From Cerrena zonata (Eukaryota > Basidiomycota > Agaricomycetes > Polyporales > Cerrenaceae), in NCBI GenBank assembly GCA_038087015.1, contig JASBNA010000001.1, positions 1,612,001 to 1,676,000 on the forward strand: 64,000 nucleotides of DNA, read 5' to 3'. The notes beneath the pieces were generated by a model, which saw only the letters and a list, made by a program, of their open reading frames with translations, was not told where the DNA came from and did not search any database. Below, one piece after another: positions 47,748 through 60,519 of the stretch. Position 1 is the first letter of the stretch. Each line of letters begins with the position of its first letter. The position numbers and the translations under genes were made by a program.

Positions 47748-50700
47748 TCAGCCCGCCCGACTAGCCTCTATGTTGGCTGAAACCGGAGTGAACACATGAG
47801 CATTGAGATTGTTGAGGTGATGAGGATGATGGTGTTGGAGATCATTGATATTTTCAGCGCTGGGCTGATCGGGTATCGTGGAATGAGATGGTGAAATGCC
47901 GAATGGAGAGAAGGACGACGATGCAGAATTGCTACCGGTTGGGTAGTTCGAAGACGCTGGCACCCCATACCCTTGTGAGTTGCTTCGAGGGAATGCTGAT
48001 GCCGAGCCGATGAGTGTGTTGTTGAACGTTCCAGATCCGGGAGCAGTATTGTTGAAGAAACGTGGAGGCGGAGATGACATAGAATAATGATAAGAGGAGG
48101 TGGGGGAGGTCATGCCTCCAGAGGTATCGCGGCGGATGTGTCGATAGTTGTCTATATCTCCTTGACGTTGAAAAGCATCACCGAAGAAGGGGGAAGTTGG
48201 CTGTTGACCATTAGGAACTTGTGGATGTCCATTTTGCTGTTGCTGTTGCAAACTCTGACCGTTACCTCCACTGGTAGGAGTACGGACACCAAGAGGGTTC
48301 TTGCTGTAAGACAGGCGGATACCCCCACTCTTCACGAGACCGTCAAGAGTGTGTCCGCCTAAATCCTTCAGAGCCTGTGTTGCATGTTGTACATCTTCGA
48401 ACTACAATAAGATTATTAGCAAGATTCTATAATTAATGAATCATAACACGTACTTCAACAAAGCACATTGGACCGTTACTCTTCTGCCTGAAGCAAAGCT
48501 TGCGGTACCCACGACGCTTAGAAAACAAGTCTCTCAGGCGTTCCTCTAGAATGGAGGGCGGAGAGCCACCAGGAGTCGGCGAAGTCGGCAAGTTACCCAC
48601 ATAGAGGGTATTGATAGGAGGATTCTGATCTCCAGGGTTCCTGCCTGTGGACGAACTTGCTCCACTGGCTGGAGAAGGCAATTGCGGACTTGTGTTTCCT
48701 TGACTAGTGCTGACGGTCAAGGCACTGACCACCTTCGCAAGTTCTTCGTCGTTTCCATTCTGTGATCCAATCACACTAGCAGGGCCTGAGTAAGGCAAGG
48801 AGTTCCCTGCGTGATATTCTGCAGACGGAGAGGAGGTGTGGTTGCGAGGCAAGGAGGATGAAGTTGATTGAGGAGAGAACGGTGCGCTGATACTGGTTGG
48901 TAGGGTACTATCATTTTGAGACGACGATGAAGTAGGTCCGGAGGGGGAGCTCGGAACAGCCTCATGCGTTGGAGGCGATTGCTCGGGAGAGGTGGATGGA
49001 ATACGCTGCAACGCATTGGTTGCATTCAGATTAGAAATCTTTCGCAGCGTAGCGCTCGCACTGACATCACGAAGCGATCCCCAGGGAGAGGTGTCTTGTA
49101 CCAAACCTACACCATACCCAGTACCATTCGCATCCAACGTGCCGTTTTCAGCTGACAGTAACGAATTGGCACCCTCACGGACCATTTGCTGGGGAACGGA
49201 ATGGAATGCCTCGAAAGCAAACGAGTTCTGTCTTAGTCTGAGAGCCTCTTTCCTCTTCTTGTCCCGTTCTCGCTCATCCTCTTCTGCCCGTTCTCTGGCC
49301 CCACGAGGACCGAAATTCAGGGAGTTGACGAGTCCGGCCTCTGAGCGGCGACGTTCTTCTTCATCGAACCTGTCACGGCGTGTACCAAGGCCGATACCCA
49401 TAGCGCCAATCACACCAAGTTCTCTGTCGCGCTGATTGAAGGCTTCAGCGGAGGGATTGGCGGTCATGGACATCAAACTGTTGAGAGAGGCGGCGTTTGG
49501 AAGGCTCTCTGGATTGATATTGCCCAAACCACCCAACGAAGTTGCAGAGCCAACACCCGGTCCGCGCTTGGTGTGCAGATTCTTCTTTGCCATCTCTGCC
49601 TTTAGTACAGACCCTTTCTCTAGATCGACACGACGACCTTGCAGGGCGTCGCGTGCGTCTAGCGCTTCCTGACGACTACGGAACTTCGCAAAACCTATGA
49701 TCTGCTTGCGAGGAGGAGCGGGTACGAAGTGACTGTCGTCAGGCTGTATTGGTGCAGGCCACGAAGTAGTAAGTCCATCACGACCACCGTCAACAACGAC
49801 TCCGCCTTGGTTCACAGTGACGATGTTGTAAGGATCGTTTGAGCCTCCGTATTGGAAAGGGATGCCAGTAGCACGGGCGTTCGAGCCTGTGGGAAGACCC
49901 GAAGAAGCATAGGCAGCTGGTTCCTTATTGGGGATCTTCAGCGTGGCTGCCTCGAAACCTTGGCAGAAGAAGAACATGTTCTGGAACTCGCGCTCCTGCA
50001 ATACATTACGAATAGTGTTGAGAAAGGTTAAAGCCGAGCGATAAGATAGCAGAAAAGGGGTGAAGTAAATTTAGTATTCGATCGTCACCAATTTGATAAG
50101 TATACTTACAGTCATGTCATCAGGGAATCCAACCACGAATATAGTAGAAATCTCTTCCGTTGGTGGTTGGTGTTGTTGATTATCTCGACCAGAGTTGTGA
50201 AGATGACCAACACCTGATGCACCATTGACAGCACCCTGAATGGGTCCCGAAAGAGAGGGACCAAATGCAGTCTGTCCTGGCAGAGGACCATGCCCATGGG
50301 AAATGTTATGAGGTGTATGGAATGACTGCTGCGAACCAGCCTGAAGTTGAGCCTGCAACGTCATAGGACCGTCTCGCATTAATACAGGATTGACTCCAAG
50401 CGGGTTTTGTTGCTTGCTTAATAGGCTAGCGCCGGAGTCCAAGCCAATGCGATAAGAGTCGAAGTTGCCGTAGGGCGTCGTCTTCGATTGACCATTGGGT
50501 AGCATGCTTGGATTCTGAGCGCCGCCCATGCCAATCTCAAATCCTCTTCCTTGGCCGTGCATCGATTCAAAGGAAGAAGGGAGCTGGGAGCTGAGGGAAG
50601 GAGGAAGGGCGGTTTGAGCAAATGCGTCCTGATGCGATTGGGAGTATTGGGGTCCGAAAGGCATAGTTGTATTGTCACGAGAGTATGAAGAAGGGTTTCG

Positions 50701-51197
50701 CGAGCGAGGATTGGAAAAGGATGGAAAAGTGTTCGAGGAGCCTCGGTGTGGAGCCGAGAAACCGTTTGCTTTATGCTGTGAATTAAGCGAGTCGTGATCG
50801 CCAGAAGGTATAGAAAAATCAGGCGAAAGAATAGAGACATTGCTTATGCTGTTATACAGAGAATTTGGGTTCTGCGAATTGGAAGTGAGTGGATCCGCGC
50901 CGAGAGGAGGGGACCTGAGATAGCTGGATGGTAACATGTTGCTAGTGAATAAGCAAAGGTATCAGTGTACTGCACCGGACGCCGAATGGTATTCGGATCT
51001 CACCTGGAGCCGATGGACGACGATGCGCCGAACGACGTAGCCTGAAGTGGATTGACCTCTGAGTCAGAGGAGGACAGAGGCTCTGCGTCGGCCTGGGCGT
51101 CGATATTGTCCAAAAGGGAACGGTTGATGTACTCCTCGTCTGAAGGAGCGTTGGGGTGAAAAGTGGGGGTCCGGCGTGGGGCAACTGAAGCAGCCAT
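47748..51197 (-). CDS. SCW1: Scw1/Whi3-type RNA-binding protein
   Basis: Two-RRM mRNA-binding regulator; S. pombe Scw1 affects cell wall and septum, and S. cerevisiae Whi3 restrains cell-cycle entry. Start [20 protein letters not shown] at 51197. A disordered Ser/Asn/Gln-rich region of about 300 residues precedes RRM1, which is split by an intron ([15 protein letters not shown] joined to [20 protein letters not shown]) and ends [21 protein letters not shown] long disordered linker leads to RRM2: [52 protein letters not shown] and [15 protein letters not shown], the last being the family signature. A Q run and a disordered tail ending NIEASRAG follow. Low-complexity flanks suit condensate formation, as known for Whi3. 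Confidence 0.93.
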
Positions 51198-52561
51198 TGA
51201 TGTGTAGAAGAAAGAATATGTGCTTTTGCGATGAAAGACAGGCAACGAAACAAACGACGATGAGGAGAGGAGAGGCAAGCGAGATTCAGAACATCAACAG
51301 CCTGAGCGGCGACAAGGACAGCAGAGCAGGAAAACGCAATGTTCTGCTGGGTAAGGATACAGACAGAGAGTGACTGAAGTTATTGGGTGAAGCTAAGGTA
51401 TGAGACGGATGGGAGAGAGGAGGGCAAAGTGGGATGAAGCGATGTGAACGCGACGCGTGAGATGAACGTAGTCAGACGCGAATATGGCGTGATGCTCGAG
51501 AACAAATTGAGCTGAGCTTTGGTGACGAAGCAGTAGAGACCAATGCTGACGGGGAGCAAGGCGTCGGGGATGACGAGGGCGACGGTGCGCTCGCTGTGGG
51601 GGACGACGAGCAAAGGGTCTTGGAAAGCGATCGAGCGATGATGGGGGAAGAACGGATGCGGCCGGCAGCGTGAGTGGGCAGAAGCCCTAACGCGGGGTTA
51701 TCGTATTTGGCACTGTTTGCTTAAGCCACACGCACAGACCATTACACAACAAAACCAAGCAACCCGAACCTTAACCCCACGGGCACGTGACGACAACACC
51801 GCCGCCGTCGTCAGCGGGGACGAGACCGGCGATGCCGTCGTCATTGTTCTCTGTGGGACACAGGCAGTCGGTGCACAATGCACGCAGAAAACGCACCTAG
51901 AGTCCCCATTGTCCTCACCAGCATACAACCAGGCAGCAATGCAACACTCCATTGTAGACAGCCCTGTACCCATGTAGATAGCTGTAGACACAAACCCAAG
52001 CCGCCAGAAAACAGAGCAAAAACACAGAGCCCGTCGTGGTCGTCGTGATGGTTGGTCTGAAAGAGAGGTGGGGAACAGGAGCAAAGGCAAAGAAGCAGCG
52101 CGTGCCCACGCGAACCGGCCTGGCCCTTCACGGTGATAATGTAAAAGCTGTGGTTGCCGATTGGACCACCCCGTACCTTCAGCCACCGTCGTTGTCTTCC
52201 ATTGCGTTCTGTCTTTATATTCCTAAGACAATTACACCATCCTGGTCTCTATGGTACATATAACACCATTCCACCTGTCCCTCTGTCTGTCATACCCCAG
52301 ACTACAATAGCTCATGTACAATAAACTAAACTTTATGATACTGATACCACAGATCGAAATACCAGCTCTTGCTGCGCTCATGAGAAAAATACGACATCGT
52401 GTGCACGGCAACATCGATGTCCGACGTCAAATCGAGGTTATGTACGTCTCCAAAGGTCGTCAGCAGTCACATCCAAGCGTCAATCAGAATTCTAGTCTGT
52501 ATGCTCGACGATGCGATGCGTATTTGAGAAACGTTCTACTCCTTCTATCGATCCGGATAAG
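51198..52561. other. Intergenic, 1.4 kb: long Scw1 upstream region
   Basis: Directly upstream of Scw1 the minus strand is CT-rich for about 400 bases (51200-51620), like a long leader. A 162-codon minus frame at 51698-52186 has cysteine-rich low-quality sequence and no family match; I do not call it. A frame at about 52340-52470 (minus, ending YFDLWYQYHKV) looks protein-like but cannot be joined to the next gene in phase. Confidence 0.4.
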
Positions 52562-52984
52562 TCAGTAGGTAAAGCGGGGGGAAATGCAACGATCCCGGAG
52601 CCGACTGTCTCTCACCTCGTAGTGACCACCTCTCAATAAAACTGCCAACCATTGACCCGTAAGCACTCCGTATCGTGCCTCAAAACCCATGAGCAATCCT
52701 GCCAAAGCCAGTACTACCAAAGCCCACGCAATTGCACCAAGGAACCTCCAGCGAGCTCTCGAAATCCCTTCCCTCATAGACCAGTCCGAGCGTGGATCAT
52801 AGTAAGGTAAGACGTGGACTTGTTGTTGGAGTAGAGTCGTGGGTGTGGGACCATACGACGGATGGTGGTGGGCAGTGAGATTAGGAACAGGGGATGACGA
52901 TGACGGTTCAGCTATTTCTGAGTAAGCTGGCGGTGGTGAGGACGGTTTCGCGGTCGCATCTGAGGGTTGTTGAGGGGTGGTCAT
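52562..52984 (-). CDS. Small single-pass membrane protein with PPxY motif
   Basis: Start MTTPQQPSDATAKPSSPPP at 52984. The Pro/Ser-rich N-terminal half carries PPPAYSE, a PPxY motif. One strong membrane helix follows (FLGAIAWALVVLALAGLLMG) after a basic RARWR, then ARYGVLTGQWLAVLLRGGHY. An unspliced reading gives 140 residues. A GTGAGA donor right after GGHYE with a CTGAC branch and two possible acceptors suggests the true C-terminus differs by a few residues. A short membrane protein with PPxY is the layout of adaptors for Rsp5/NEDD4-type ubiquitin ligases, which is inference. No named family is recognised. Confidence 0.62.
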   Translation of the reverse strand: MTTPQQPSDATAKPSSPPPAYSEIAEPSSSSPVPNLTAHHHPSYGPTPTTLLQQQVHVLPYYDPRSDWSMREGISRARWRFLGAIAWALVVLALAGLLMGFEARYGVLTGQWLAVLLRGGHYEVRDSRLRDRCISPRFTY

Positions 52985-53540
52985 GGCAGCATTAGGTGAA
53001 TGCTGCTTAGCCTGCTGGTGAAGGCGTTGTAAAGCGAAGCTCGGCTACTGTTCTCTTTTTTGTGTAACCCTGTTGACTTCCGTTGATGACGTCATCATGA
53101 CCTTAACCCTCGCGGCCAAGCTCATTCGTAGGATGGCAGAGATTACAGAAGTTTTAAACTTAAGTATAACTTATGTTGCTTTGAGGTGGACTACTAGATT
53201 GTATCATGTATACGCTCACAAGGATGGGTTAGATGTAATATACTATATACGTAGGGTCTCAGTGCTTCCAAGTATCTTCCTGCTTGGTTCGAGTTAGTCT
53301 GGGCACGACAATGTTACTTCGTACCCGAGAAACACGCTCATACTTGTAGTCTCAACACTGCTCGTCTGATTTATTAAGCAAAGTGATAGTACGACATAAT
53401 ATATCGCCGACGAACCACGAGAGTTGCCGAATACAGCACAACTCTGAGTGTTACGTAACCCTTCACTTCCTGTTCTGGCAGGCATTAGTGTCGACGAAAA
53501 TTCTTCGACGCCAAAGACAACGACGAGCTCACTCACCAAA
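52985..53540. other. Divergent promoter region before eIF3b
   Basis: The 556 bases between the small membrane protein (-) and eIF3b (+). Short frames at 53073-53297 and on the minus strand at 53294-53572 are unsupported. Confidence 0.4.
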
Positions 53541-56141
53541 ATGGCCCCCAACGGCACAACCCAGAATGGCATTGACGAAGATATTGACTACTCCGACCTC
53601 GAAGAAAAGTTCGCTCCAGCTTTCTCTAACTCCCGGCACCTCCTTTGACACATTTGCATCCAGATACCAGGTCCAATTCGATGAAGGCTTCGATAACGTT
53701 GTCGTGGTAGATGGTGTACCCGTCATTGACCCTTCAAAAGCAGAGAAGCTTCTTGCTAGGATTTCGAAAGAATTCAGCAAGAAGGGTGCTCCTGTGAAGC
53801 CCGATGATATGTTTATTCCTTGGGATGAGCAGACGGGTAAAAGCAAAGGGTGTGTATGACCTTTGCAAGTCAATGTCTCGATCTGATTTTCTTCTAGCTT
53901 TATCTTCGTGGAATTCAAGAACGCAGATGACGCTGCATACGCTATTAGTGCTGTCCACGGGCATCCTTTCGATTCAAAACATAGATTCTCCCTGAATCGA
54001 TTCACCGACATTGAGCGTTACGCAAATCTTGACGAAACCTATGTTGACCCTGAACCTGAACCTTTCGTGCAAAAGGTACGCTCTTGTGTTGTACAATTAA
54101 GTCCCCGTGTTCACTTTCTCATAGGAACACTTGCGAGCGTTCTTGGCCGATCCTCAAGGCCGTGACCAATACCTTACCTACCGTGGAGATGAAGTTGAGA
54201 TTCATTGGCACGGAAAACCTTCGCAATCCGAAGTTGCATACAAACGAACTGTAGGCACAACGTTTCCTTCCGTATCTTCGGGTCATTCTTACTGACTCTA
54301 CGACAGAACTGGACCGATCTCTATGCTTCGTGGTCACCGCTTGGAACATATCTTGCCAGTTTGCACCGACCGGGTGTCCGTCTCTGGGGTGGCCCCTCAT
54401 GGTCCGGTGTTCAACGATTTGCTCATCCTCTTGTCCGTCTCATTGACTTCTCACCGAACGAAAACTACCTTGCCACCTGGTCGCATGATCCCATCGTCGT
54501 ACCCGAAGGTGCCCAACAAGGCCCTCAATATTTCTCACCAGAAGACGAAGGTAACAACATCGCCGTCTGGGATATCAAAACCGGTAATCTCTTGCGAACT
54601 TTCCCTTCAGCATACCCCGAAGGCGAAGATGGTGCGAAGAAACAACAAATGCAATGGCCTGCATTGAAATGGAGTCCGGATGACAAGTACGTTGCTCGTG
54701 TCACCCCTGCTCAACAAATCAGTGTGTACGAACTTCCTGGGATGGGCCTTGTCGACAAGAAGAGTATCAAGATCGAGGGCGTTGTTGACTTCGAGTGGTG
54801 CCCACTCGGCGACAAGGACAAGGAAGAAGACCTCAAAATTGCTACAGGAAAGAGCAACAAGAAACCAAGGGAGAACATGTTGGCGTACTGGACTCCTGAG
54901 GTTGCTAACCAGCCTGCTCGTGTAACATTGCTGCAATTCCCAAGCCGGGCTATCCTGCGACAGAAGAATTTGTTCAACGTTTCCGAGGTTTGTGATGTTG
55001 CTTAACCCATCTTATGCTGCATTGCTTAAGAATGAATCGGTCCTTTTAGTGTAAACTCTATTGGCAAAATCAGGGTGATTTCCTTTGCGTCAAGGTCGAT
55101 CGTCACACTAAGACCAAGAAGTCAATATTCTGCAACCTGGAAATCTTCATGGTGCGGGAGAAGGATTACCCCGTCGAAGTTGTCGAACTCAAAGGTAAAT
55201 TATCGTTCATACGTCCTTCGATTCACTAATGCTTATTCCGCCTTCTATAGATACCGTCACCGACTTCTCATGGGAACCCAAAGGCGAACGATTCGCTATT
55301 GTCTCTACCAGCGATCCCAACTACGGAAACCCCGCTCCTGGTATCACCATCAAGACTGACGTCAGCTTCTACGGTCTCGAGCGAAGCAAGGGCAACTTCA
55401 AGCTCCTCCGAACCCTCCCCGGCCGCACAAGCAACACCATCAGGTGGTCGCCAAAAGGTCGTCACGTCGTTCTTGGTACCGTCGGATCGACATCCAAGTC
55501 AGAGTTGGAGTTCTGGGATCTCGATTTCAACAACGATGATATTTCCAAGCGAGAAGTCCACAAAGACGAATCGGGCAATGGTATACAACACTTGGGCACT
55601 GGTGACCATTATGCTGTCACCGATGTCGAGTGGGATCCTAGTGGCAGGTATCTTGCAACTAGTGCCAGTGCATGGAGGCATACCGTCAGTTTACCATCCC
55701 ATTTTCCTTCATACGTTCCCCAACACTGACATTTATTCTCGTTAGATCGAAAACGGTTACGCTATTTGGGACTTCCGTGGCCAAGAAATTGAGAAACAAA
55801 TCCTTGATCGCTTCAAACAGCTGCTCTGGCGACCAAGACCACCAACCCTCCTCACGAAGGAGCAACAGCGCCAAATCCGTCGTAACCTCAAGGAATACAG
55901 CCGACAATTCGATGAAGAGGATGCTGCGGAAGAGAGCAACATCAGTGCTGAGCTCATCGCCCAAAGGAAACGTCTCGTTGATGAGTGGAATGCATGGCGG
56001 TTGCGCTGCAAGGAGGAAATGGGTCCGGAACGTGTCCGCGGTCCTGCTGCGAAACTCGAACAAGAAGACGAGGATAAGGAGGAGATCGAGGTGTGGGTCG
56101 ACGAGGTCATTGAGCAGATTGAGGAAGAGGTCGCAGAGTGA
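53541..56141 (+). CDS. PRT1: Eukaryotic translation initiation factor 3 subunit b
   Basis: Core scaffold of eIF3 on the 40S subunit. Start [21 protein letters not shown] 55-base intron (53609-53663, donor GTTCGC) joins LEEK to [20 protein letters not shown], restoring the conserved eIF3b N-terminus. The RRM has [16 protein letters not shown] and [20 protein letters not shown]. The beta-propeller follows: [81 protein letters not shown] and [18 protein letters not shown]. The C-terminal helix that binds other subunits reads [20 protein letters not shown], and the end is acidic ([14 protein letters not shown]). About seven exons; complete, near the normal 740 residues. Confidence 0.96.
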
Positions 56142-56521
56142 TCTCGTTTTTTGTAGTACATTGCTTTTCGTATGTTGTATGTTTCCATGATGTTATGGGG
56201 TGCTTTTCTCTGTCTGAATTGCTGAGACCTTCAAGTTTAAAACACGCCGAGTGATGTTCTTTTTACAGACTCCTCTATGAGGTTATGCATAGAAATAGCC
56301 GAGCATGGTAAGTACATGACATGGGGGTGGTTCTTGGTAAATAAACAAATGCGAATGAACGTTGGTTAAAGTATGTATAGCACGAAAACAACAAAGAATG
56401 AGCGAAGAATATGCACCAGGAAGTCTAATAAAAGGTATGTTACTCCATAGCAAGAAACAACAGGAGCGAAATTCCAATGAGTACACTAGAATATGTACAA
56501 CACTAATCTACTAAATCAGCA
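56142..56521. other. Intergenic between convergent eIF3b and PSY2
   Basis: The 380 bases holding two overlapping 3' untranslated regions. No gene was recognised. Confidence 0.4.
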
Positions 56522-59500
56522 TTAACCCGTATCCCCATCTTTCGCGCCAGGACTTGAAGGGGACGTCATCGTAGTGGTCTTCACCGGTGAAGCCAGCTTG
56601 AGCTTGATCTTTTTCGGACCACTCTCCTCAGCCGGCTTCCCAGGCGTCGTCGTCTTCCCCCCTACTTCAGCCTTGTCCTTGGCTGGACCAGGCCCTATAC
56701 TCGGCCGTTTGACCTTGGCCAACCGTTCAAGCATTTCATCGTCGTCATCGTCTCGTTGTCGTTTCGAGCTGATGTTGATCTCCGGAGGTTTGATAGCACC
56801 TGACGTCACGAGAGTCTCCAGTAGAGTATCCTCTTCATCTTCTTCCTCGTGAGGTGTTAGTGTGATGGAGATTTGTTTCGAAGCTCGTGGAGACTGCTGA
56901 GCAGGCTTGTTGGCCGATGCCTGCGATGGTGCTGGGCCCAAAGCAGATGTTGAAGCAGTATCCGGGTGAGGTCCTATGGTTACATTCTTTTCGGCAGGGT
57001 CATCTCCATCTTCGTAGTCGACAAGAACCCCTAGTGGTGGGCCGCGAGGAGGCGCAGCGAACGGTGATCGAAGCTGTCGAATAGGCAGACTGGATCCCCG
57101 GGGACGTTTCCGCTTGAGACTATTTGGCGCAGCCTTCTGGAAGACTGATGCGCTGAGAACGGGCAGAATCTCATCGTCGTCGTCATCGGTATTGAAGTAG
57201 TCCTCTTCTTCGGCTTCCATGAGACGACCCTGGCCCCATTTCCGAATCCCAATGCCATTTGCCCGTACCCTCGAGAGAACTCAGTCTCGAATATTAACAT
57301 TAGGAGGGAGATATACGTACTGCTCAACTTTCTCTTCTTCCTTTGGTGGAGGCTCGATATTGATCTCCCAACGACGCACAAACGCTTTAAATCGGGGGCC
57401 GCCAAGTTGTGAGTCTGCCAGTGACTTCACTATATCTTCATGCTTCGTCATACAATGATTGATCAAATCTTTTATGTTTTCCTGAACGACCGTTAGAATG
57501 CTAGAACATTTGTCCCATGAATAGTAACGTACCCTCCGCATATGTTCGAAGAATTCTTGACATGAGGAGCTGAGGAGGTTATCTCGTCGAGACTCCTGTA
57601 GGGTAAGTTCGAGGAGAGGCTTGAAAATATCGTGCTTGACGAGATGATTAAAGAGATTGCGATTACCGAGCTTGAGCAATACTCGGAAAAAGCGAAACGC
57701 GGCTATTTGATGTAAAACGCTTCAGCACCGGACCCGTATCTCGATCGAGTGATTCTCGCGGATCACAGGAACGATTAAGACGCACCTAACCGAACATGTT
57801 TGTCCTTAGCCCGAAGCAATGACGCAATGCGCACAGCGACATTTGAAGAAAGCATATAAAAATGACTGCGGAAGGAATGTTGCATAGCAAAACATGATAG
57901 CAACTCGCACAGGTGAAGAAGCACATTTGTCCGTTCACGTGAAAGGGTTAGTGAAGATTCGGTCATAGTCTTAAACTCGGGAAGGTCGAAGAAAGGTTTG
58001 AAGAGCACTTCTGCGCACTGCTTGTAGAAGTAGTCTAGGAATTTCTCCATGGCTGGGTCGTCTTTGGCACGTTGATACATTTTCGCCCCCATCATAGGCT
58101 ACGGTGAGAAGGGATTAAAAAGACCACAGATAACTAGAGACTTTGAACTCACGTGCGGCTCTGTATCTGACAATGGTACCTCCAAAAGCATCTTTACATG
58201 CTCTCCTAGCTGTGTCTGAATAGCCAGGTCTTTACTCCGCACCAACACCTTACACAGCAATAGTAAGATCGTCTCCCTCTCTTTTCCCTTCTCAACCTTC
58301 TTCCCTCCTTCCTTGTCTCGCTCGATGAGAGCAAGCTGCTTAACAACGTGTCCGCGTACTCCGATCAAATCAAATTCCAGAAGCGGTGTGAGGATATCTC
58401 CAGCAGCAGCGATCATTCCCTTCCCCTCCGGATCGGATTCAGGTTGTCCGAAGGCCCACTGAACCAAGAAGAGAATACCTCGATCGACAAGGGTCCTTAG
58501 AAGAGTAGTCTTAGCACCAACTTGAACGTTCTTGGCCATCGAACACAGTTGTTGTACCAGATAGACAATTTCACGTTTCCGCTGGACGTCCTCTTCTTTG
58601 CCTTCAGATTCCGGATGGGCGCCATTCGACTGGGAAGCTTCGCCTGTTCCTGCATTTACACTCGTGGTCTTCTCCTTGTCTTTCCCAGCTGCATTGAGTC
58701 CAAGGCTAGCAATGACGTCTTCGTCCATAAACATTCCCGCGACTTCACGCAAAAATGCAGGGTCAGTCTGCACATGTGTGATAATATCGATCTGGTTGAA
58801 GATGATACACGAGTTCAGAACGTTGAAAGCCGAGTCGTCAATTGAGCGAGCAAGAACAACGTCTTTGAGGAACTGAAGTCGGTATGTGTGATGGATTTTC
58901 TTCTGTATCGACTCGTCGCGAATGGGAATCGGTTGATGGTATTGAGCAGTCGTACGAAGGAACTCCCGGTAGTTGGCTTTGTGAGTTGGGAATTCGGGGT
59001 CGTCTGTAAATATATGAAGTTCATTAGATTTGGGCTTACTAAGGGAAAAGCGATGTTTAGGGACGGACATTCGAGCATGCCAACGACACCGAAAAAGAGG
59101 TCGTCTTCCAGAATATGTTCATACATAGAATGGTCGTTCAAAGTCACTGTGAAATGTTGAGTATACGCCAGTTTTGATAGGTAGGGAAGGGACACACAGA
59201 TGGTCTGCATGCATGCACAGAGAGCATGTAGGTTGTCGATGCTTTCTAGATCCTCCGCTACCTTGAGGACTTCGACAAGGCTCTTGATGTACTCCTATGA
59301 AAACGTTGGTTCTGGAAGCAACGATAACATGCAACTATACTCACCTCGGTCTGTATATACTCGCAAACACGTTCCTTTAGGGTCGGTGTTCGGGCCAAGG
59401 CCCTAATTGCCCGCTCGATTTCTCCAATGATACCCAGAGTTGGTCGTGGTAAGTGCCCCGTTCGGATAATACTCGCTGTCGTGCTAGTATGTTCCCCTAG

Positions 59501-60294
59501 GACGGGGGAAGATGACAATCCGGTTTCTACAGATACATCTGAGTAATTCAGGAATAACGCGAAAAGGTACCTAATGACGTACCCGCTGAGTTCATATGTC
59601 TCTGGACTTCTTGAATAAAGTTCCATACTTCAGCACACCCCTCCGGATCCTGGAAACTCAGTGCATAGTCGATCCCATCCGGTTCAGTCCACACGATCAA
59701 TGTATCTTGCCACGATATTGGTTTTTGCAAAAAGTGCATTGTGTAGTAAAACTCACCTTGTTGCCTTTGATAGACATCATGGGCCCTGATCGTAGTCCGA
59801 AGAATGATATGATGATACTCTGCCTCTGAGCGTGCGATGAGAAGGGCTTCATTGTCCTGAAAGTCTCCAAAGCAGAACGCTGTCCCTCTGTCGGCCCATC
59901 GCGCGCCCTCGAGCTCGTATACCTTGACGCGCTTTAACTCGTGACTCTCTTCCTCTGACCATGGCTGACCGTCATCCGTAGCCATATGTTCAGTACCATC
60001 CGCAGCGTTCATGAGAATAAGAGGTTCATTGCCAGGATCTGTGTCGGGTCCGAGAGCGCCCTCCATGGCAGAGTCCAGCATCTTTTCAGCATCACTAGAA
60101 CGGCCATCTGTGCTAGGTTCCGTAGTTATTATCAGTTCGTCAGGTCTAATGTCATCAAGCTGTTCCGGCGAGGCAGGGGGCTCAGAGGCAGTGGTGGTTG
60201 GGGAGCCAGTCGGGGAAACGGTTTGTTGTCGAGGGAGCGTGGATTCGCCGGCGAGGGTGACGGTTTCTGTGGTGGCAGCATTGACGCTGCTCAT
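56522..60294 (-). CDS. PSY2: Protein phosphatase 4 regulatory subunit 3 (PSY2/SMEK)
   Basis: Regulatory subunit that brings PP4 to substrates such as phospho-H2A and checkpoint kinases. The start MSSVNAATTETVTLAGEST (60294) is preferred; an in-frame ATG at 60423 would add a basic leader overlapping the promoter. After an acidic leader comes the EVH1/RanBP-like domain: ELKRVKVYELEGARWADRGT, HIILRTTIRAHDVYQRQQGE, DTLIVWTEPDGIDYALSFQD. Then the SMK-1 armadillo region: GIIGEIERAIRALARTPTLK, DDPEFPTHKANYREFLRT, RLQFLKDVVLARSIDDSAFN, KPFFDLPEFKT, ACYRCF-type repeats and YYSWDKC. The C-terminus is acidic and then KR-rich (LKRKRPRG, ISSKRQRDDDDDEM), suited to nuclear import. About nine exons. Complete. 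Confidence 0.94.
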
Positions 60295-60519
60295 GACCAG
60301 CGTGCCCAGCGAGAATGAAGAGGTTGGTAGCGGCGAGGGCGTGGAGAACAGCGAGCGGTAGTATTTGGTGGTGGGTGTTGACGTCGAGGAGCGTGTTTGA
60401 CCATGTTTACGCCCGACGCGCACTTACTAAACACAGCCGTGACCGCGATTCGACCTCCTTTATTCCCCTCTTCGTTTCCCTCGTCCTCATCGTGCTCTAC
60501 AGTGCACTCAACACCAGAA
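60295..60519. promoter_or_regulatory. 225-base bidirectional promoter of PSY2 and THYN1-like genes
   Basis: The starts of PSY2 (60294, -) and the EVE gene (60520, +) face away from each other across only 225 bases, so their transcription must share control DNA. CT-rich leader precedes the plus-strand ATG. No TATA box is apparent. Confidence 0.6.

Noticed and set aside
51698..52186. 162-codon minus-strand frame upstream of the small membrane protein
   Set aside because: Cysteine- and tryptophan-rich without domain pattern, overlapped by frames on the other strand, no splice-supported extension.
52340..52470. Protein-like minus frame ending YFDLWYQYHKV
   Set aside because: No acceptor in the correct phase joins it to the membrane-protein gene, and there is no start codon of its own with context.
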